From Tsukamurella pseudospumae (GTDB lineage Bacteria > Actinomycetota > Actinomycetes > Mycobacteriales > Mycobacteriaceae): a stretch of 64,000 bases of DNA. Each line of letters opens with the position of its first letter. The stretch's first letter is position 1. The stretch is taken from the NCBI RefSeq assembly GCF_001575205.1, contig NZ_LSRE01000023.1:55119-119118 (forward strand). Reading direction: 5' to 3'. Positions 1 through 9,244 of this stretch are shown one piece after another. The position numbers were made by a program, and so were the translations under genes. The notes under the pieces were generated by a model. That model was not told the DNA's origin. It saw only the letters and a list, made by a program, of their open reading frames with translations, and did not search any database.

Positions 1-1386
<1,386 letters not shown>

Positions 1387-1566
1387 GTACCCGCGTTCGG
1401 CGCGCCGTGCCGCCGGCTGCGAGCGCGGCAGGCCGACGGGTCGGGCGGTTCTGCGCGTCCGAACGGAGGGGGTCGACGATTGTCGCCCTCTCCGATTCCG
1501 TCCACATCGGACGTGCTGTCCGGCCCGGACGGAATCCGAGAGACGGCGGTCAGGCGTGCAATGCCG

Positions 1567-1594
1567 TTGCAGCGAGTGTTTGTTGATCTAAACT
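1567..1594 (+). promoter_or_regulatory. Predicted promoter, SD-less start
   Basis: TTGCAG (1567-1572) and TAAACT (1589-1594) are 16 nt apart. The -10 ends seven bases before ATG 1602 and one base before ATG 1596. This favours a leaderless start at 1602. The preceding 180 bases after gcvP show no gene. Confidence 0.5.
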
Positions 1595-1601
1595 CATGAT
1601 C

Positions 1602-2288
1602 ATGGATCGATCAGGATGGTGGGACTCCTACCTCGCGGGAACGCTGGTCGTCATCGTCCCGGCGCTGCTCGTGTGCGGAGCCTTCGCCTGGTGGAAGCGG
1701 GGCGAACGCCTGCAGTTCAAGCCCCTCGACGTCGTTGGCGGATACGGAGCCGGGATGGTCGTGAGTCTCGTGGTCGTGTTCGCCGTCGATCCGCAGACGA
1801 CGCCCTTCGGCCACGCGGCCTGCAACATGCTGGTCGTCGTGGTCGCCATGGGGATCATGGTGCCGTTGAGCTACTTCCGCATGCGCCGGTGGCGGCGCGA
1901 CGACGCCGCCGGCCGCCGCGCGGCGCGCGCCGCGATCCCCGCGCCCGCACGCGCACATTTCACGAGCGCGGCGTTCCAGGACCAGCTGGCGGGCATCACC
2001 GAGGCGCATCCGCCGACGCCGGAGACGGCATCGGACGTGATCGCGTACTGGGTGTTCCGCGCGCTCGACTCCGGCGATTACGTGGACTCGTCGCGGTTGA
2101 TCCACTACGCCACCGCGATCAAGGGCTGGCGGATGGACAGTCCGGAGTTCGCCGCAACGATCCCGTGGCTCACCGCGCCCTTCCTGTCCAGCGGCGACAA
2201 GCGGTGGGATCCCGCCGTGGACCGCGATTTCCGCGAACACGGCAGCGCCATGCTCACAGCACGGTGCCGGCCAGCGGTTTCCGCATGA
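1602..2288 (+). CDS. Membrane protein of unknown function, paralogous to the next gene
   Basis: 228 residues. The N-terminal third carries about three hydrophobic segments: a start region SYLAGTLVVIVPALLVCGAFAWW, then YGAGMVVSLVVVFAV, then ACNMLVVVVAMGIMVPLSYF. The soluble C-terminal half contains YWVFRALDSGDYVDSSRLIHYA. A similar motif, YDLYCGLVDGDVLDRSRLIWI, occurs near the end of the next gene, so the two probably share a module. The stop overlaps the next ATG (ATGA, 2285-2288), indicating an operon. ATG 1602 is preferred because a -10-like TAAACT ends seven bases before it; ATG 1596 is the alternative. I do not recognise the family. Confidence 0.7.
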   Translation: MDRSGWWDSYLAGTLVVIVPALLVCGAFAWWKRGERLQFKPLDVVGGYGAGMVVSLVVVFAVDPQTTPFGHAACNMLVVVVAMGIMVPLSYFRMRRWRRDDAAGRRAARAAIPAPARAHFTSAAFQDQLAGITEAHPPTPETASDVIAYWVFRALDSGDYVDSSRLIHYATAIKGWRMDSPEFAATIPWLTAPFLSSGDKRWDPAVDRDFREHGSAMLTARCRPAVSA

Positions 2289-3556
2289 CGCACGTCGGCG
2301 GACTCGCGGTCGGATTCGCCGTGGTGTTCACGGTCCTGATCCCGGTGACGACACGCCTGAACCGGCGGTATCCCGGGCGCACTCGATGGACCGATTGGGC
2401 GCTCGGCGTCGCCATCACCGGCCTGTGGACGGTCGCAGTCATCACCTTCAGCGAAGCATGGTGGCCCGAGGCGCCGACGTTCGTCGACGCCGCTGTCTCC
2501 GGGGTCGGTGTGGCTCCTATCGTGTTCGTGCCGGACATCGTCGCGGCCCTCCGGCGGCGACGGCACCCGGGGCCCGTGCGCGTACTGCCAGAGCGGCTCG
2601 CCGCCGTGCGGAGGTCGATCGCGCCGGTGGCGTTCGTACCGGACGTGCACCGTCACTTCGCCGAACCCGAGGCGCGCGCTCGTTACGTGGTGGCGGCGTA
2701 CCGTCGGGGCGTGATTCCGGCGGAGTCCGTCCCGGGCCTCGCCGCCGATCTCGCGCACCTCCTGCCCGACGGTGTGCCCGCCTGGGCCGAGCTCGCCGCA
2801 CACGACGGCGGGACCGGGCTGGGCGGAGTCGTCGACCGCGCGGCCCACGAGCTCGGGTACGCGCCGAGCCCGGAGCAGGAACGGGCGGATGCCGTCGAAC
2901 GGTTGGTGTACGCGGCCCTGTCCAGCACGGACCCGATGGTCCGCTTGGCCACGGTGGAACTCCTCGCGCCCGGGGAGGGACTCGGGCTTCCGCGGGTCTC
3001 GAACCCTCCCGCGACGATGAGCGTCACGCGCGCCACGATCGAGGGGTACTTCGATGGTGCGCACGGGGTGGCACTGGACGAGGGGGTGGATCGCCATTTC
3101 GCCGATCCGACGGTACGTGCGCGTCGCATGATCGCCGCGTATCGCAGGCACGAGATCCCGTCCCGCGATGTGGGGACGACCGCCGCGGAGCTCGTCGCGG
3201 ACCTGCCGGGTGCCGGCCCGGCGTGGACCGAGCTCGCAATGGCCGGCCCGACGGCGTGGAGGTCCGACCTGGACGGACTCGTGGACCGAGCCGCTGCCGA
3301 GATCGGTCACACGGACGCGGACGAGCCGGAAATCCTGATCGAGTACGACCTCTACTGCGGGCTCGTCGATGGCGATGTTCTCGATCGATCGCGGCTCATC
3401 TGGATCAGGGACGAGCGGTCACCGTTCGCCGTTCCGTTCATCCTCGCAGGGCATCTCGGAGACATCGGCATTGCGACCTTCTTCACCGACGGGGCCGAAC
3501 ATCTCAATGGAAAGTACTCGACTCCCGATGTGGTCGGTCTCCCACGGAATCCGTAG
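2285..3556 (+). CDS. Membrane protein with two internal repeats, unknown function
   Basis: 423 residues, translationally coupled to the gene before it. Three hydrophobic segments fill residues 4-22, 38-56 and 65-85. A cytoplasmic-looking region follows with two copies of one module: VHRHFAEPEARARYVVAAYRR (about residue 121) and VDRHFADPTVRARRMIAAYRR (about residue 268). Each copy continues through a proline-containing stretch to an AW(A/T)ELA motif and a VDRAA segment. The last 60 residues resemble the C-terminal part of the preceding protein. The helical repeat pattern suggests a protein-binding scaffold, but no enzyme motif is visible. I assign no function. Confidence 0.7.
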   Translation: MTHVGGLAVGFAVVFTVLIPVTTRLNRRYPGRTRWTDWALGVAITGLWTVAVITFSEAWWPEAPTFVDAAVSGVGVAPIVFVPDIVAALRRRRHPGPVRVLPERLAAVRRSIAPVAFVPDVHRHFAEPEARARYVVAAYRRGVIPAESVPGLAADLAHLLPDGVPAWAELAAHDGGTGLGGVVDRAAHELGYAPSPEQERADAVERLVYAALSSTDPMVRLATVELLAPGEGLGLPRVSNPPATMSVTRATIEGYFDGAHGVALDEGVDRHFADPTVRARRMIAAYRRHEIPSRDVGTTAAELVADLPGAGPAWTELAMAGPTAWRSDLDGLVDRAAAEIGHTDADEPEILIEYDLYCGLVDGDVLDRSRLIWIRDERSPFAVPFILAGHLGDIGIATFFTDGAEHLNGKYSTPDVVGLPRNP

Positions 3557-3610
3557 GAAACCGACCGCACTCGCGGTGGTCGGAGGACTGGGCTTGCCGG
3601 GCGACCGGGC

Positions 3611-4009
3611 TCAGGGCAGTTTCTCGAAGACCATCGTCGCCTGGATCCGGTCTCCGCCGGCGAAGCCCTTGCTGCCGGACGACGAGGTCGTGATCGTGTG
3701 CAGTCGGTAACCGAGTGCCGCCTGACGATTGATCGCGCCTTCGAGCTCGGTGAGGTTGCCGGACCCGGTACCCAGGAACTTCTCCTTGAGCACCACCTGC
3801 AGGACGACGTAGCTCATGCCGTTCTGCGCCGGACGGGGCTGCGCGCCGGCGTTCGCCTCGGCTTCGATCCGGTTCACCATCCCGCTGAGCCCACGCTGTT
3901 GCGGGGGCTGCTGGGTCTTCTCGGTCCACCGTTGGCCGTCCCACCATCGCTGGGTGCCCGCACCGTCGTCGTACCAACCGGGATTCGTCATGTTCCTGAG
4001 CGTAGGCAC
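3611..4009 (-). CDS. DUF2510/DUF4177 protein
   Basis: 132 residues from GTG 4009, or 126 from ATG 3991. The N-terminus holds a DUF2510 motif, NPGWYDDGAGTQRWWDGQRWTE, typical of actinobacterial envelope-associated proteins. The C-terminal half (SYVVLQVV ... LEGAINRQAALGYRLH ... ATMVFEKL) fits the DUF4177 fold. A Q/P-rich linker joins them. GTG 4009 has GGAGG four bases upstream, and the same context (GGAGGCACCGTG) precedes the only available start of the gene at 23039, which favours GTG. No signal peptide is visible, and the role is unknown. Confidence 0.75.
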   Translation of the reverse strand: MPTLRNMTNPGWYDDGAGTQRWWDGQRWTEKTQQPPQQRGLSGMVNRIEAEANAGAQPRPAQNGMSYVVLQVVLKEKFLGTGSGNLTELEGAINRQAALGYRLHTITTSSSGSKGFAGGDRIQATMVFEKLP

Positions 4010-4066
4010 GGTGCCTCCGTCGCCCCGGCCAACGATCGGGAATCATCTGAACGGACGACATCGAGA

Positions 4067-4098
4067 AGCGCCCGCCCCGATGTCTCGGGACGGGCGCT
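4067..4098. terminator. Hairpin downstream of the antitoxin-like gene
   Basis: Arms 4067-4080 and 4085-4098 pair over 14 positions with one mismatch around loop TGTC. It lies past the 3' end of the minus-strand gene ending at 4146. There is no clear T-tract, so terminator function is inferred from position and GC-rich stem. Confidence 0.45.
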
Positions 4099-4145
4099 CG
4101 GTTCCGCGGGTTCCAGCTGTGGTGGCGGCTCTGCACGGCTCAGTT

Positions 4146-4364
4146 CTACGAGGGATTCGGCGGCGGGGTGCCGGGCGTCGGCTCGCCGCCTGCGGGCGGC
4201 GTGCTGCCGCCGGCGACGTCCTTGATCTTGTTCGTGGCCATGTCGATCTGGGCGTCGTGCCCGGCGAACTTGCCCTTCGCCGCGCTGCCTGCCTTGTCGA
4301 TCACCTTGTTGACCTGATCGGGGTTCTTGCCGAGAAGTTCTTTGATCTTGTCGAGAAGTGCCAT
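4146..4364 (-). CDS. Rv0909/MT0933-type antitoxin-like protein
   Basis: 72 residues. MALLDKIKELLGKNPDQVNKVIDKAGSAAKGKFAGHDAQIDMATNKIKD matches the small helical family named MT0933-like antitoxin (M. tuberculosis Rv0909). The tail is a Pro/Gly-rich stretch, GGEPTPGTPPPNPS. ATG 4364 follows GGAAGG at a suitable distance; longer readings upstream lack family similarity. No toxin partner is adjacent: the neighbours are a DUF2510 protein and an unrelated 168-residue protein. It may therefore be an orphan or have a structural role. Family call good, function uncertain. Confidence 0.75.
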   Translation of the reverse strand: MALLDKIKELLGKNPDQVNKVIDKAGSAAKGKFAGHDAQIDMATNKIKDVAGGSTPPAGGEPTPGTPPPNPS

Positions 4365-4597
4365 GATGCAACCTTCCGATGGATTCTTCCGCGGACCGTC
4401 CTCGCCGCCTGTTTCACCGCGACGCCCTGCGCCTGTGTCCTCGTTCACGGTAGCGACATCGGTCGCGCTGCGGCGTGATGGTGCGGTCGGATTGGTACAC
4501 GTCGGGCGAAATAGGGCGGAGATTCCGGATGCGACCGATCCGGGCAGCCGGCATCGAATGGTTCGATCGGACCGTTCGCCGCCCGACCGGGCATTCC

Positions 4598-5104
4598 TCA
4601 GCCGACCATCGAGTCCGCACCCACGACCACCACGATCGCCGCGAGGGTACGGGTATCGAGCCGTGGATCATCGGATTCGAGGACGAAACCGATCGGCAGG
4701 ACCCGCCGCGACCGTATCCGGGCGACCACCGCGCCGGCGTCGTCGGTCAGATCGATCCTGGTCGCGTGCAGGAGGTGGAACGGGATCGCCGAGAAGGCCG
4801 CGCCCACTTGTCGGAGGGCCGAGCGACCCGTGCCGCGCTCCGACGCGCTACCCGCGAACGCATCGCTGCGTAAGGTCCACACCCGGCGGACGTTGTCGCC
4901 GGCCGGCTTCGACCGGATCTCGAAGTCTTCGGCCGTCCAGATGCGATCCCGATACGCCAGGCGGAAGCCGTGCTCACTGCTCGCGACGTCGAGCCCGCAG
5001 CTGCCGTCGCGCGACACGCGGTAGACGACCGTCCCGTCGGTACCGGTGTCGACCAAGACCCGCCACTGCCCGCGGAGGCGGGCTGAGGCGATCGCGCGGG
5101 GCAC
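4598..5104 (-). CDS. Hypothetical protein, LURP-one-related-like, downstream of solute-binding gene
   Basis: 168 residues starting four bases after the stop of the solute-binding gene, so the two are likely cotranscribed. The sequence reads as a beta-rich domain: QWRVLVDTGTDGTVVYRVSRDG, FRLAYRDRIWTAEDFEIRSK, VWTLRSDAF, ARIRSRRVLPIGFVLESDD. The short strand pattern resembles scramblase/LURP-one-related folds, but this is a weak impression. It ends with a hydrophobic stretch, TLAAIVVVVGADSMV, which could be a single membrane segment or a core strand. There is no catalytic motif and I do not recognise a named family. Confidence 0.55.
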   Translation of the reverse strand: MPRAIASARLRGQWRVLVDTGTDGTVVYRVSRDGSCGLDVASSEHGFRLAYRDRIWTAEDFEIRSKPAGDNVRRVWTLRSDAFAGSASERGTGRSALRQVGAAFSAIPFHLLHATRIDLTDDAGAVVARIRSRRVLPIGFVLESDDPRLDTRTLAAIVVVVGADSMVG

Positions 5105-5108
5105 GCCG

Positions 5109-6212
5109 CTACTTGCGGGTCAGGGCGTCGGCGAGGGCGATCGTCGCGGCGTTCGATGCGGAGGCGAGGGGCTCGACGGTGCCGAACGCGACCGCTGCGG
5201 TCTTCGCCGGGGTGGGCTGTCCGGGCACGCGGAAGCCGGCCTCCGCGAGGGGCTTCGCGTGATCGCCCTCGGTCAGATAGGCGACGAAGTCCGCGGCCGC
5301 GCGGTCGTGCGCGTCGGTGGTGTCCTCGCGGTCGAGTACCGCGGCCGGGTAGGTGGCCGACGCCGTCGGGCCGGTCGGGTACACGGCGACGGGCGCGGCC
5401 TCGCCCCGACCGCGAGCGAAGGCGGCGAGCTGCTGCTCCGTGACGGGCACGGCGCGGATCCCGTCGCCGGGCTTGGTCAGCGCCTCGAGCGCGGCGACCG
5501 CACTGGTGGACTTCGGGGCGTCCGCGGCCCACCGCGACAGCGACCCGGTCACCACCGGGCTTGTGGCGGCATCGTCGGACAGCGCGGCGCCACCCGTGCG
5601 GCCCACCGCCGCGGCCACGGACTGGGCCGCGAGATAAGTGCCGTCCGAATCGGCCTCGGTGGGCAGCGCGACCCGCAGGTCGCGCTGCTTGCCCGGGAGG
5701 TCGAGCCAGCGCACGTCGGCGAAGGCAGGGCGTGCCGAGTCCCGCACCGCGAGGACCACCGGCGACGACGCGATCGACGTCGGCTGCCCCGACACCTCAG
5801 CCGGCTTGGCCGCCGCGAGGCGGGCCGTCCAGACCGTGCTCTCCGGGATCCACACCGACGGTGCCGCCCCCAGCTTCGGGTCCCACGTGCCGGACAGCGC
5901 GGCGAGGGCGACGGGTGAGTCGACCCCGACGACGTCGATCTTCGCGCAGTAGTCGGCCGACACCTTCCCGGAGTCGTTGAAGGCGTCAGCCACGCGGCGC
6001 AGAGACTCGACCAGCGCGGGCGCGGCGGCGACGTGCACGGGCAGGTCACCGCGCACGCAGGTGGACGCGGCGTTGCGGCCCTCCTGCTCCGAACGACCGG
6101 ACAGCCAGACCATCGCCCCGGCGATCGCGGCCACGACGACGACCGCGACGACCGCCGCGATCAACCAGCGCGCGATGCCGCGGGAGCCTCCTCCAGAACG
6201 ATGTGATCCCAT
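5109..6212 (-). CDS. Membrane-anchored extracellular solute-binding domain protein
   Basis: 367 residues. A basic N-terminus is followed by one strong membrane segment (about residues 13-38), then an extracellular domain with a type-2 periplasmic binding-protein pattern: VHVAAAPALVESLRRVADAFN, IDVVGVDSPVALAALSG, SVWIPESTVWTARLA, SSPVVLAVRDSARP. In related actinobacterial proteins, probably including Rv1836c, this domain is followed by a von Willebrand A domain; here the protein stops after the binding domain. ATG 6212 is chosen over TTG 6221. The ligand is unknown. It lies between gcvP and glcB, as I recall for Rv1836c. Confidence 0.7.
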   Translation of the reverse strand: MGSHRSGGGSRGIARWLIAAVVAVVVVAAIAGAMVWLSGRSEQEGRNAASTCVRGDLPVHVAAAPALVESLRRVADAFNDSGKVSADYCAKIDVVGVDSPVALAALSGTWDPKLGAAPSVWIPESTVWTARLAAAKPAEVSGQPTSIASSPVVLAVRDSARPAFADVRWLDLPGKQRDLRVALPTEADSDGTYLAAQSVAAAVGRTGGAALSDDAATSPVVTGSLSRWAADAPKSTSAVAALEALTKPGDGIRAVPVTEQQLAAFARGRGEAAPVAVYPTGPTASATYPAAVLDREDTTDAHDRAAADFVAYLTEGDHAKPLAEAGFRVPGQPTPAKTAAVAFGTVEPLASASNAATIALADALTRK

Positions 6213-6222
6213 CGAGAGCAAC

Positions 6223-7014
6223 CTACCCGAAGACGCCGCGCGGCGGCATCGGGGACTCCTGTGCGTTCGCGCTGGTGAAGGGCTTCGCGCCGCCCGCGAA
6301 CCGGGTCGTCTCGGCGCCGCTGACGAGCGAGCCCGGGAACGGGTCGCCGGCCAGGCGACGCGCCAGTCCGTCCGGCACCCGCCCGGTCACGAGAACCAGG
6401 TTGCCGAACCGGCGCCCCTTGAGCACGCCGGGCTCGGCGGCGATCGCGACCTCGCCGAACACCCCCGCCACCGTCGCCGCCACGGACCGGGCGAAGGGGA
6501 GGGGCGGACCGTCGGCGATGTTGATCGCGACGGTGCCGCCGGGCGCGAGCAGGGGTGTCAGGGACGCGAAGAACTCCCTGGTGGTGAGTGCTGCCGGGGT
6601 GCGGGCCCCGGCGAAGACGTCCAGGACCAGCAGGTCGACGGTGCCGAGCATGCCCGGGGGCAGGACCGTCGCGGCGAGCGCGGCGTCGGCGCAGCGGATC
6701 TTGATCTGCTCGCGCTTGGGCAGAGGCGCAGCGGCGCGCACGGCGTCGATCAGCGCGCGGTCGATCTCGAGTACCTGCTGCCGCGAGCCGGGCCGTGTCG
6801 CGGCGATGTAGCGGGGGAGCGTGAAACCCCCTCCGCCGAGGTGCACGGCGGTGATCGGCTCACCGGAGGGCCGCACCAGGTCCGCGACGTGCCCGATCCG
6901 CCGGACGTACTCGAAGACGAGGTTCGTCGGGTCGCCGGTGTCGATGTAGCTCTGCGGCGTCCCGTCGAGCAGCACCGTGAACGCGCCGGGCCGGTCGCGA
7001 TCGGCTTCGATCAC
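6223..7014 (-). CDS. Spermidine-synthase-like methyltransferase-fold protein
   Basis: 263 residues from GTG 7014. The core is a Rossmann methyltransferase fold: ITAVHLGGGGFTLPRYIAATRPGSRQQVLEID, then RCADAALAA, then VDLLVLDVFAG. Canonical spermidine synthases have GGGDG; here the loop reads GGGGFT, so the aminopropyl-transfer aspartate is missing and polyamine synthesis is doubtful. An N-terminal beta-hairpin (VLLDGTPQSYIDTGDPTNLVFEYVRRI) is present. The gene directly follows malate synthase G. The frame stays open upstream, and a CTG (7047-7045) overlapping the glcB stop would add 11 residues and include the conserved-looking GTGPVV, so the start is uncertain. Confidence 0.75.
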   Translation of the reverse strand: MIEADRDRPGAFTVLLDGTPQSYIDTGDPTNLVFEYVRRIGHVADLVRPSGEPITAVHLGGGGFTLPRYIAATRPGSRQQVLEIDRALIDAVRAAAPLPKREQIKIRCADAALAATVLPPGMLGTVDLLVLDVFAGARTPAALTTREFFASLTPLLAPGGTVAINIADGPPLPFARSVAATVAGVFGEVAIAAEPGVLKGRRFGNLVLVTGRVPDGLARRLAGDPFPGSLVSGAETTRFAGGAKPFTSANAQESPMPPRGVFG

Positions 7015-7043
7015 GACCGGCCCGGTGCCGGAATGCTCCGTGC

Positions 7044-9203
7044 TCAGCTGTTCGCGGCCTTGAACTCGCGGCGACGCGCGTGCAGGATCGGCTCGGTGTA
7101 GCCGTTCGGCTGCGTGCCGCCCAGCAGGACCAGATCCTTCGCCGCCTGGAAGGCGATGTTGGTGTCGAAGTCGGGGGCCAGCGGGCGGTAGGTCGGATCG
7201 CCCGCGTTCTGCTGGTCGACGACCGGCGCCATGCGCTTGAGCGCGTCGACGACCTCGGCCTCGGTGACCACGCCGTGGCGCAGCCAGTTCGCGAGCAGTT
7301 GCGAGGAGATGCGCAGCGTGGCGCGGTCCTCCATGAGGGCGACGTCGTGAATGTCCGGCACCTTCGAGCAGCCGACGCCCGCGTCGATCCAGCGGACCAC
7401 GTAGCCGAGGATCGACTGCGCGCTCTCGTCGAGCTCCTCGCGCTTCTCCTCCTCCGACCAGTTCGCATTCTTCGCGAGCGGGATGGTGAGGATGTCGTCC
7501 ACGGACGCCGGGTCGCGCTTGGCGATCTCGTTCTGCACCTCGAACACGTCCACCAGGTGGTAGTGCAGGGCGTGCAGCGTGGCGGCGGTGGGCGAGGGCA
7601 CCCACGCGGTGGTGGCGCCGGCCTTGGGCTGCGCGATCTTCTGCTCGAGCATCGCGGCCATCAGGTCGGGCATGGCCCACATGCCCTTGCCGACCTGCGC
7701 CTTGTGCTGCAGGCCCGCGTGCAGGCCGATGTCGACGTTGCTGTCCTCGTACGCGGGGTACCAGGTCTGCGCTTTGAGCTGGCCCTTGCGGACGATGGGG
7801 CCCGCGACCATGGACGTGTGGATCTCGTCGCCGGTGCGGTCGAGGAAGCCGGTGTTGATGAACACCAGGCGGTCGTTGGCGGCGGCGATCGCGGCCTTGA
7901 GGTTCACCGAGGTACGGCGCTCCTCGTCCATGATCCCGACCTTGAGCGTGAGCGCGGGCAGGCCCAGGATCTGCTCGACGCGGCTGAAGATCTCCGCGGC
8001 GAAGGCCACCTCCTCGGGGCCGTGCATCTTCGGCTTGACGATGTACACCGAGCCGGTGCGGGAGTTGCGGATCTCGCCGGACAGGCCGTGGATCGCGATG
8101 AGCGAGGTGACGATGCCGTCGAGGATGCCCTCGCCGATCTCCTTGCCGTCCAGCAGGATCGCGTCGGTGGTCATCAGGTGGCCGACGTTGCGCACGAACA
8201 GCAGCGAGCGGCCGTGCAGCACCAGCTCGGAGCCGTCGGCGGCGGTGTACTTCCGGTCCGGGTTCAGGGTGCGCGTGAAGGTCTTGCCGCCCTTGCTGAC
8301 CTCTTCGGCGAGATCGCCCTTGTTCAGGCCCAGCCAGTTGCGGTACCCGACGACCTTGTCGTCCGCGTCGACGGCCGCGACCGAGTCCTCGAAGTCCATG
8401 ATCGTGGTGACCGCGGACTCGACGAGGACGTCCTTGATACCGGCCGGGTCGGTCTGCCCGATCGGCGACGACGCGTCGACCTGGATCTCCAGGTGCAGGC
8501 CGTTGTGGCGCAGCAGCACGCCGGTGGGCGCCGCGGCGTCGCCGGTGTAGCCGGCGAACACCGTCGGGTCCGCGAGCGCGAGGGCACCGTCGTTCAGGAC
8601 CAGGGCACCGTCGGCGACGGAGAGCGAGGTGACGGCGGTCCAGGAGCCCGACTCGAGCGGCACGGCCTGGTCGAGGAAGTCCTTCGCGAAGGCGATGACC
8701 TTGTCGCCGCGGACCTTGTTGTAGCCCTTCGTCTTCTCCGCGCCGTCGGCCTCGGAGATGGCGTCGGTGCCGTAGAGCGCGTCGTACAGCGAGCCCCAGC
8801 GGGCGTTCGCGGCGTTGATCGCGAAGCGGGCGTTGAGGATCGGCACCACGAGCTGCGGGCCGGCGGTGGAGGTGATCTCGGTGTCCACGTTCGCCGTGGT
8901 GATCTCGCGGTCCTCGGGGACCGGCACGAGGTAGCCGATGTCGGTGAGGAACTGCTTGTACTTCGGGAAGTCGACCTCACCCGGCGCGGCGGCGTGGAAC
9001 TCGTCGATCTTCGCCTGCAGTTCGTCGCGCTTGGCGAGCAGCGCCCGGTTCTTCGGAACCAGATCGCCGATGACCTTCGCCGCACCGTCCCAGAAGGCCG
9101 CCTGGTCGACGCCCGTGCCCGGAAGCGCCTCGTTGTTGATGAAATCGTAGAGAACCGTTGCGACCTCGAGGCCTGCGACGGATGTCCGGGCGGTGTCAAC
9201 CAT
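7044..9203 (-). CDS. glcB: Malate synthase G
   Basis: 719 residues. The enzyme condenses glyoxylate and acetyl-CoA to malate in the glyoxylate shunt, in the cytosol. The sequence follows M. tuberculosis GlcB almost throughout: [14 protein letters not shown] at the N-terminus, [15 protein letters not shown] and [50 protein letters not shown], and [31 protein letters not shown] with the catalytic-region aspartate. It ends in [22 protein letters not shown] 9203 ([14 protein letters not shown]) is chosen over TTG 9215 by alignment to the family. The speE-like gene follows immediately. Confidence 0.97.
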   Translation of the reverse strand: MVDTARTSVAGLEVATVLYDFINNEALPGTGVDQAAFWDGAAKVIGDLVPKNRALLAKRDELQAKIDEFHAAAPGEVDFPKYKQFLTDIGYLVPVPEDREITTANVDTEITSTAGPQLVVPILNARFAINAANARWGSLYDALYGTDAISEADGAEKTKGYNKVRGDKVIAFAKDFLDQAVPLESGSWTAVTSLSVADGALVLNDGALALADPTVFAGYTGDAAAPTGVLLRHNGLHLEIQVDASSPIGQTDPAGIKDVLVESAVTTIMDFEDSVAAVDADDKVVGYRNWLGLNKGDLAEEVSKGGKTFTRTLNPDRKYTAADGSELVLHGRSLLFVRNVGHLMTTDAILLDGKEIGEGILDGIVTSLIAIHGLSGEIRNSRTGSVYIVKPKMHGPEEVAFAAEIFSRVEQILGLPALTLKVGIMDEERRTSVNLKAAIAAANDRLVFINTGFLDRTGDEIHTSMVAGPIVRKGQLKAQTWYPAYEDSNVDIGLHAGLQHKAQVGKGMWAMPDLMAAMLEQKIAQPKAGATTAWVPSPTAATLHALHYHLVDVFEVQNEIAKRDPASVDDILTIPLAKNANWSEEEKREELDESAQSILGYVVRWIDAGVGCSKVPDIHDVALMEDRATLRISSQLLANWLRHGVVTEAEVVDALKRMAPVVDQQNAGDPTYRPLAPDFDTNIAFQAAKDLVLLGGTQPNGYTEPILHARRREFKAANS

Positions 9204-9244
9204 GAAGTACTTCAACCCCTTCGTAGCACGTGATTACGTGCTCA

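Noticed and set aside
3557..3610. Terminator between the two convergent genes near 3.57 kb
   Set aside because: Pairing of CCGACCGC with GCGGTGGTCGG needs a three-base bulge and there is no T-run.
4146..4364. Complete toxin-antitoxin module around the MT0933-type protein
   Set aside because: No toxin-like gene is adjacent; called antitoxin-like only by family.
6223..7014. True spermidine synthase
   Set aside because: The GGGDG aspartate is replaced and no polyamine genes are nearby; only the fold is supported.
7080..9233. Plus-strand open frame opposite malate synthase
   Set aside because: Shadow of glcB codon bias with no recognisable domain.
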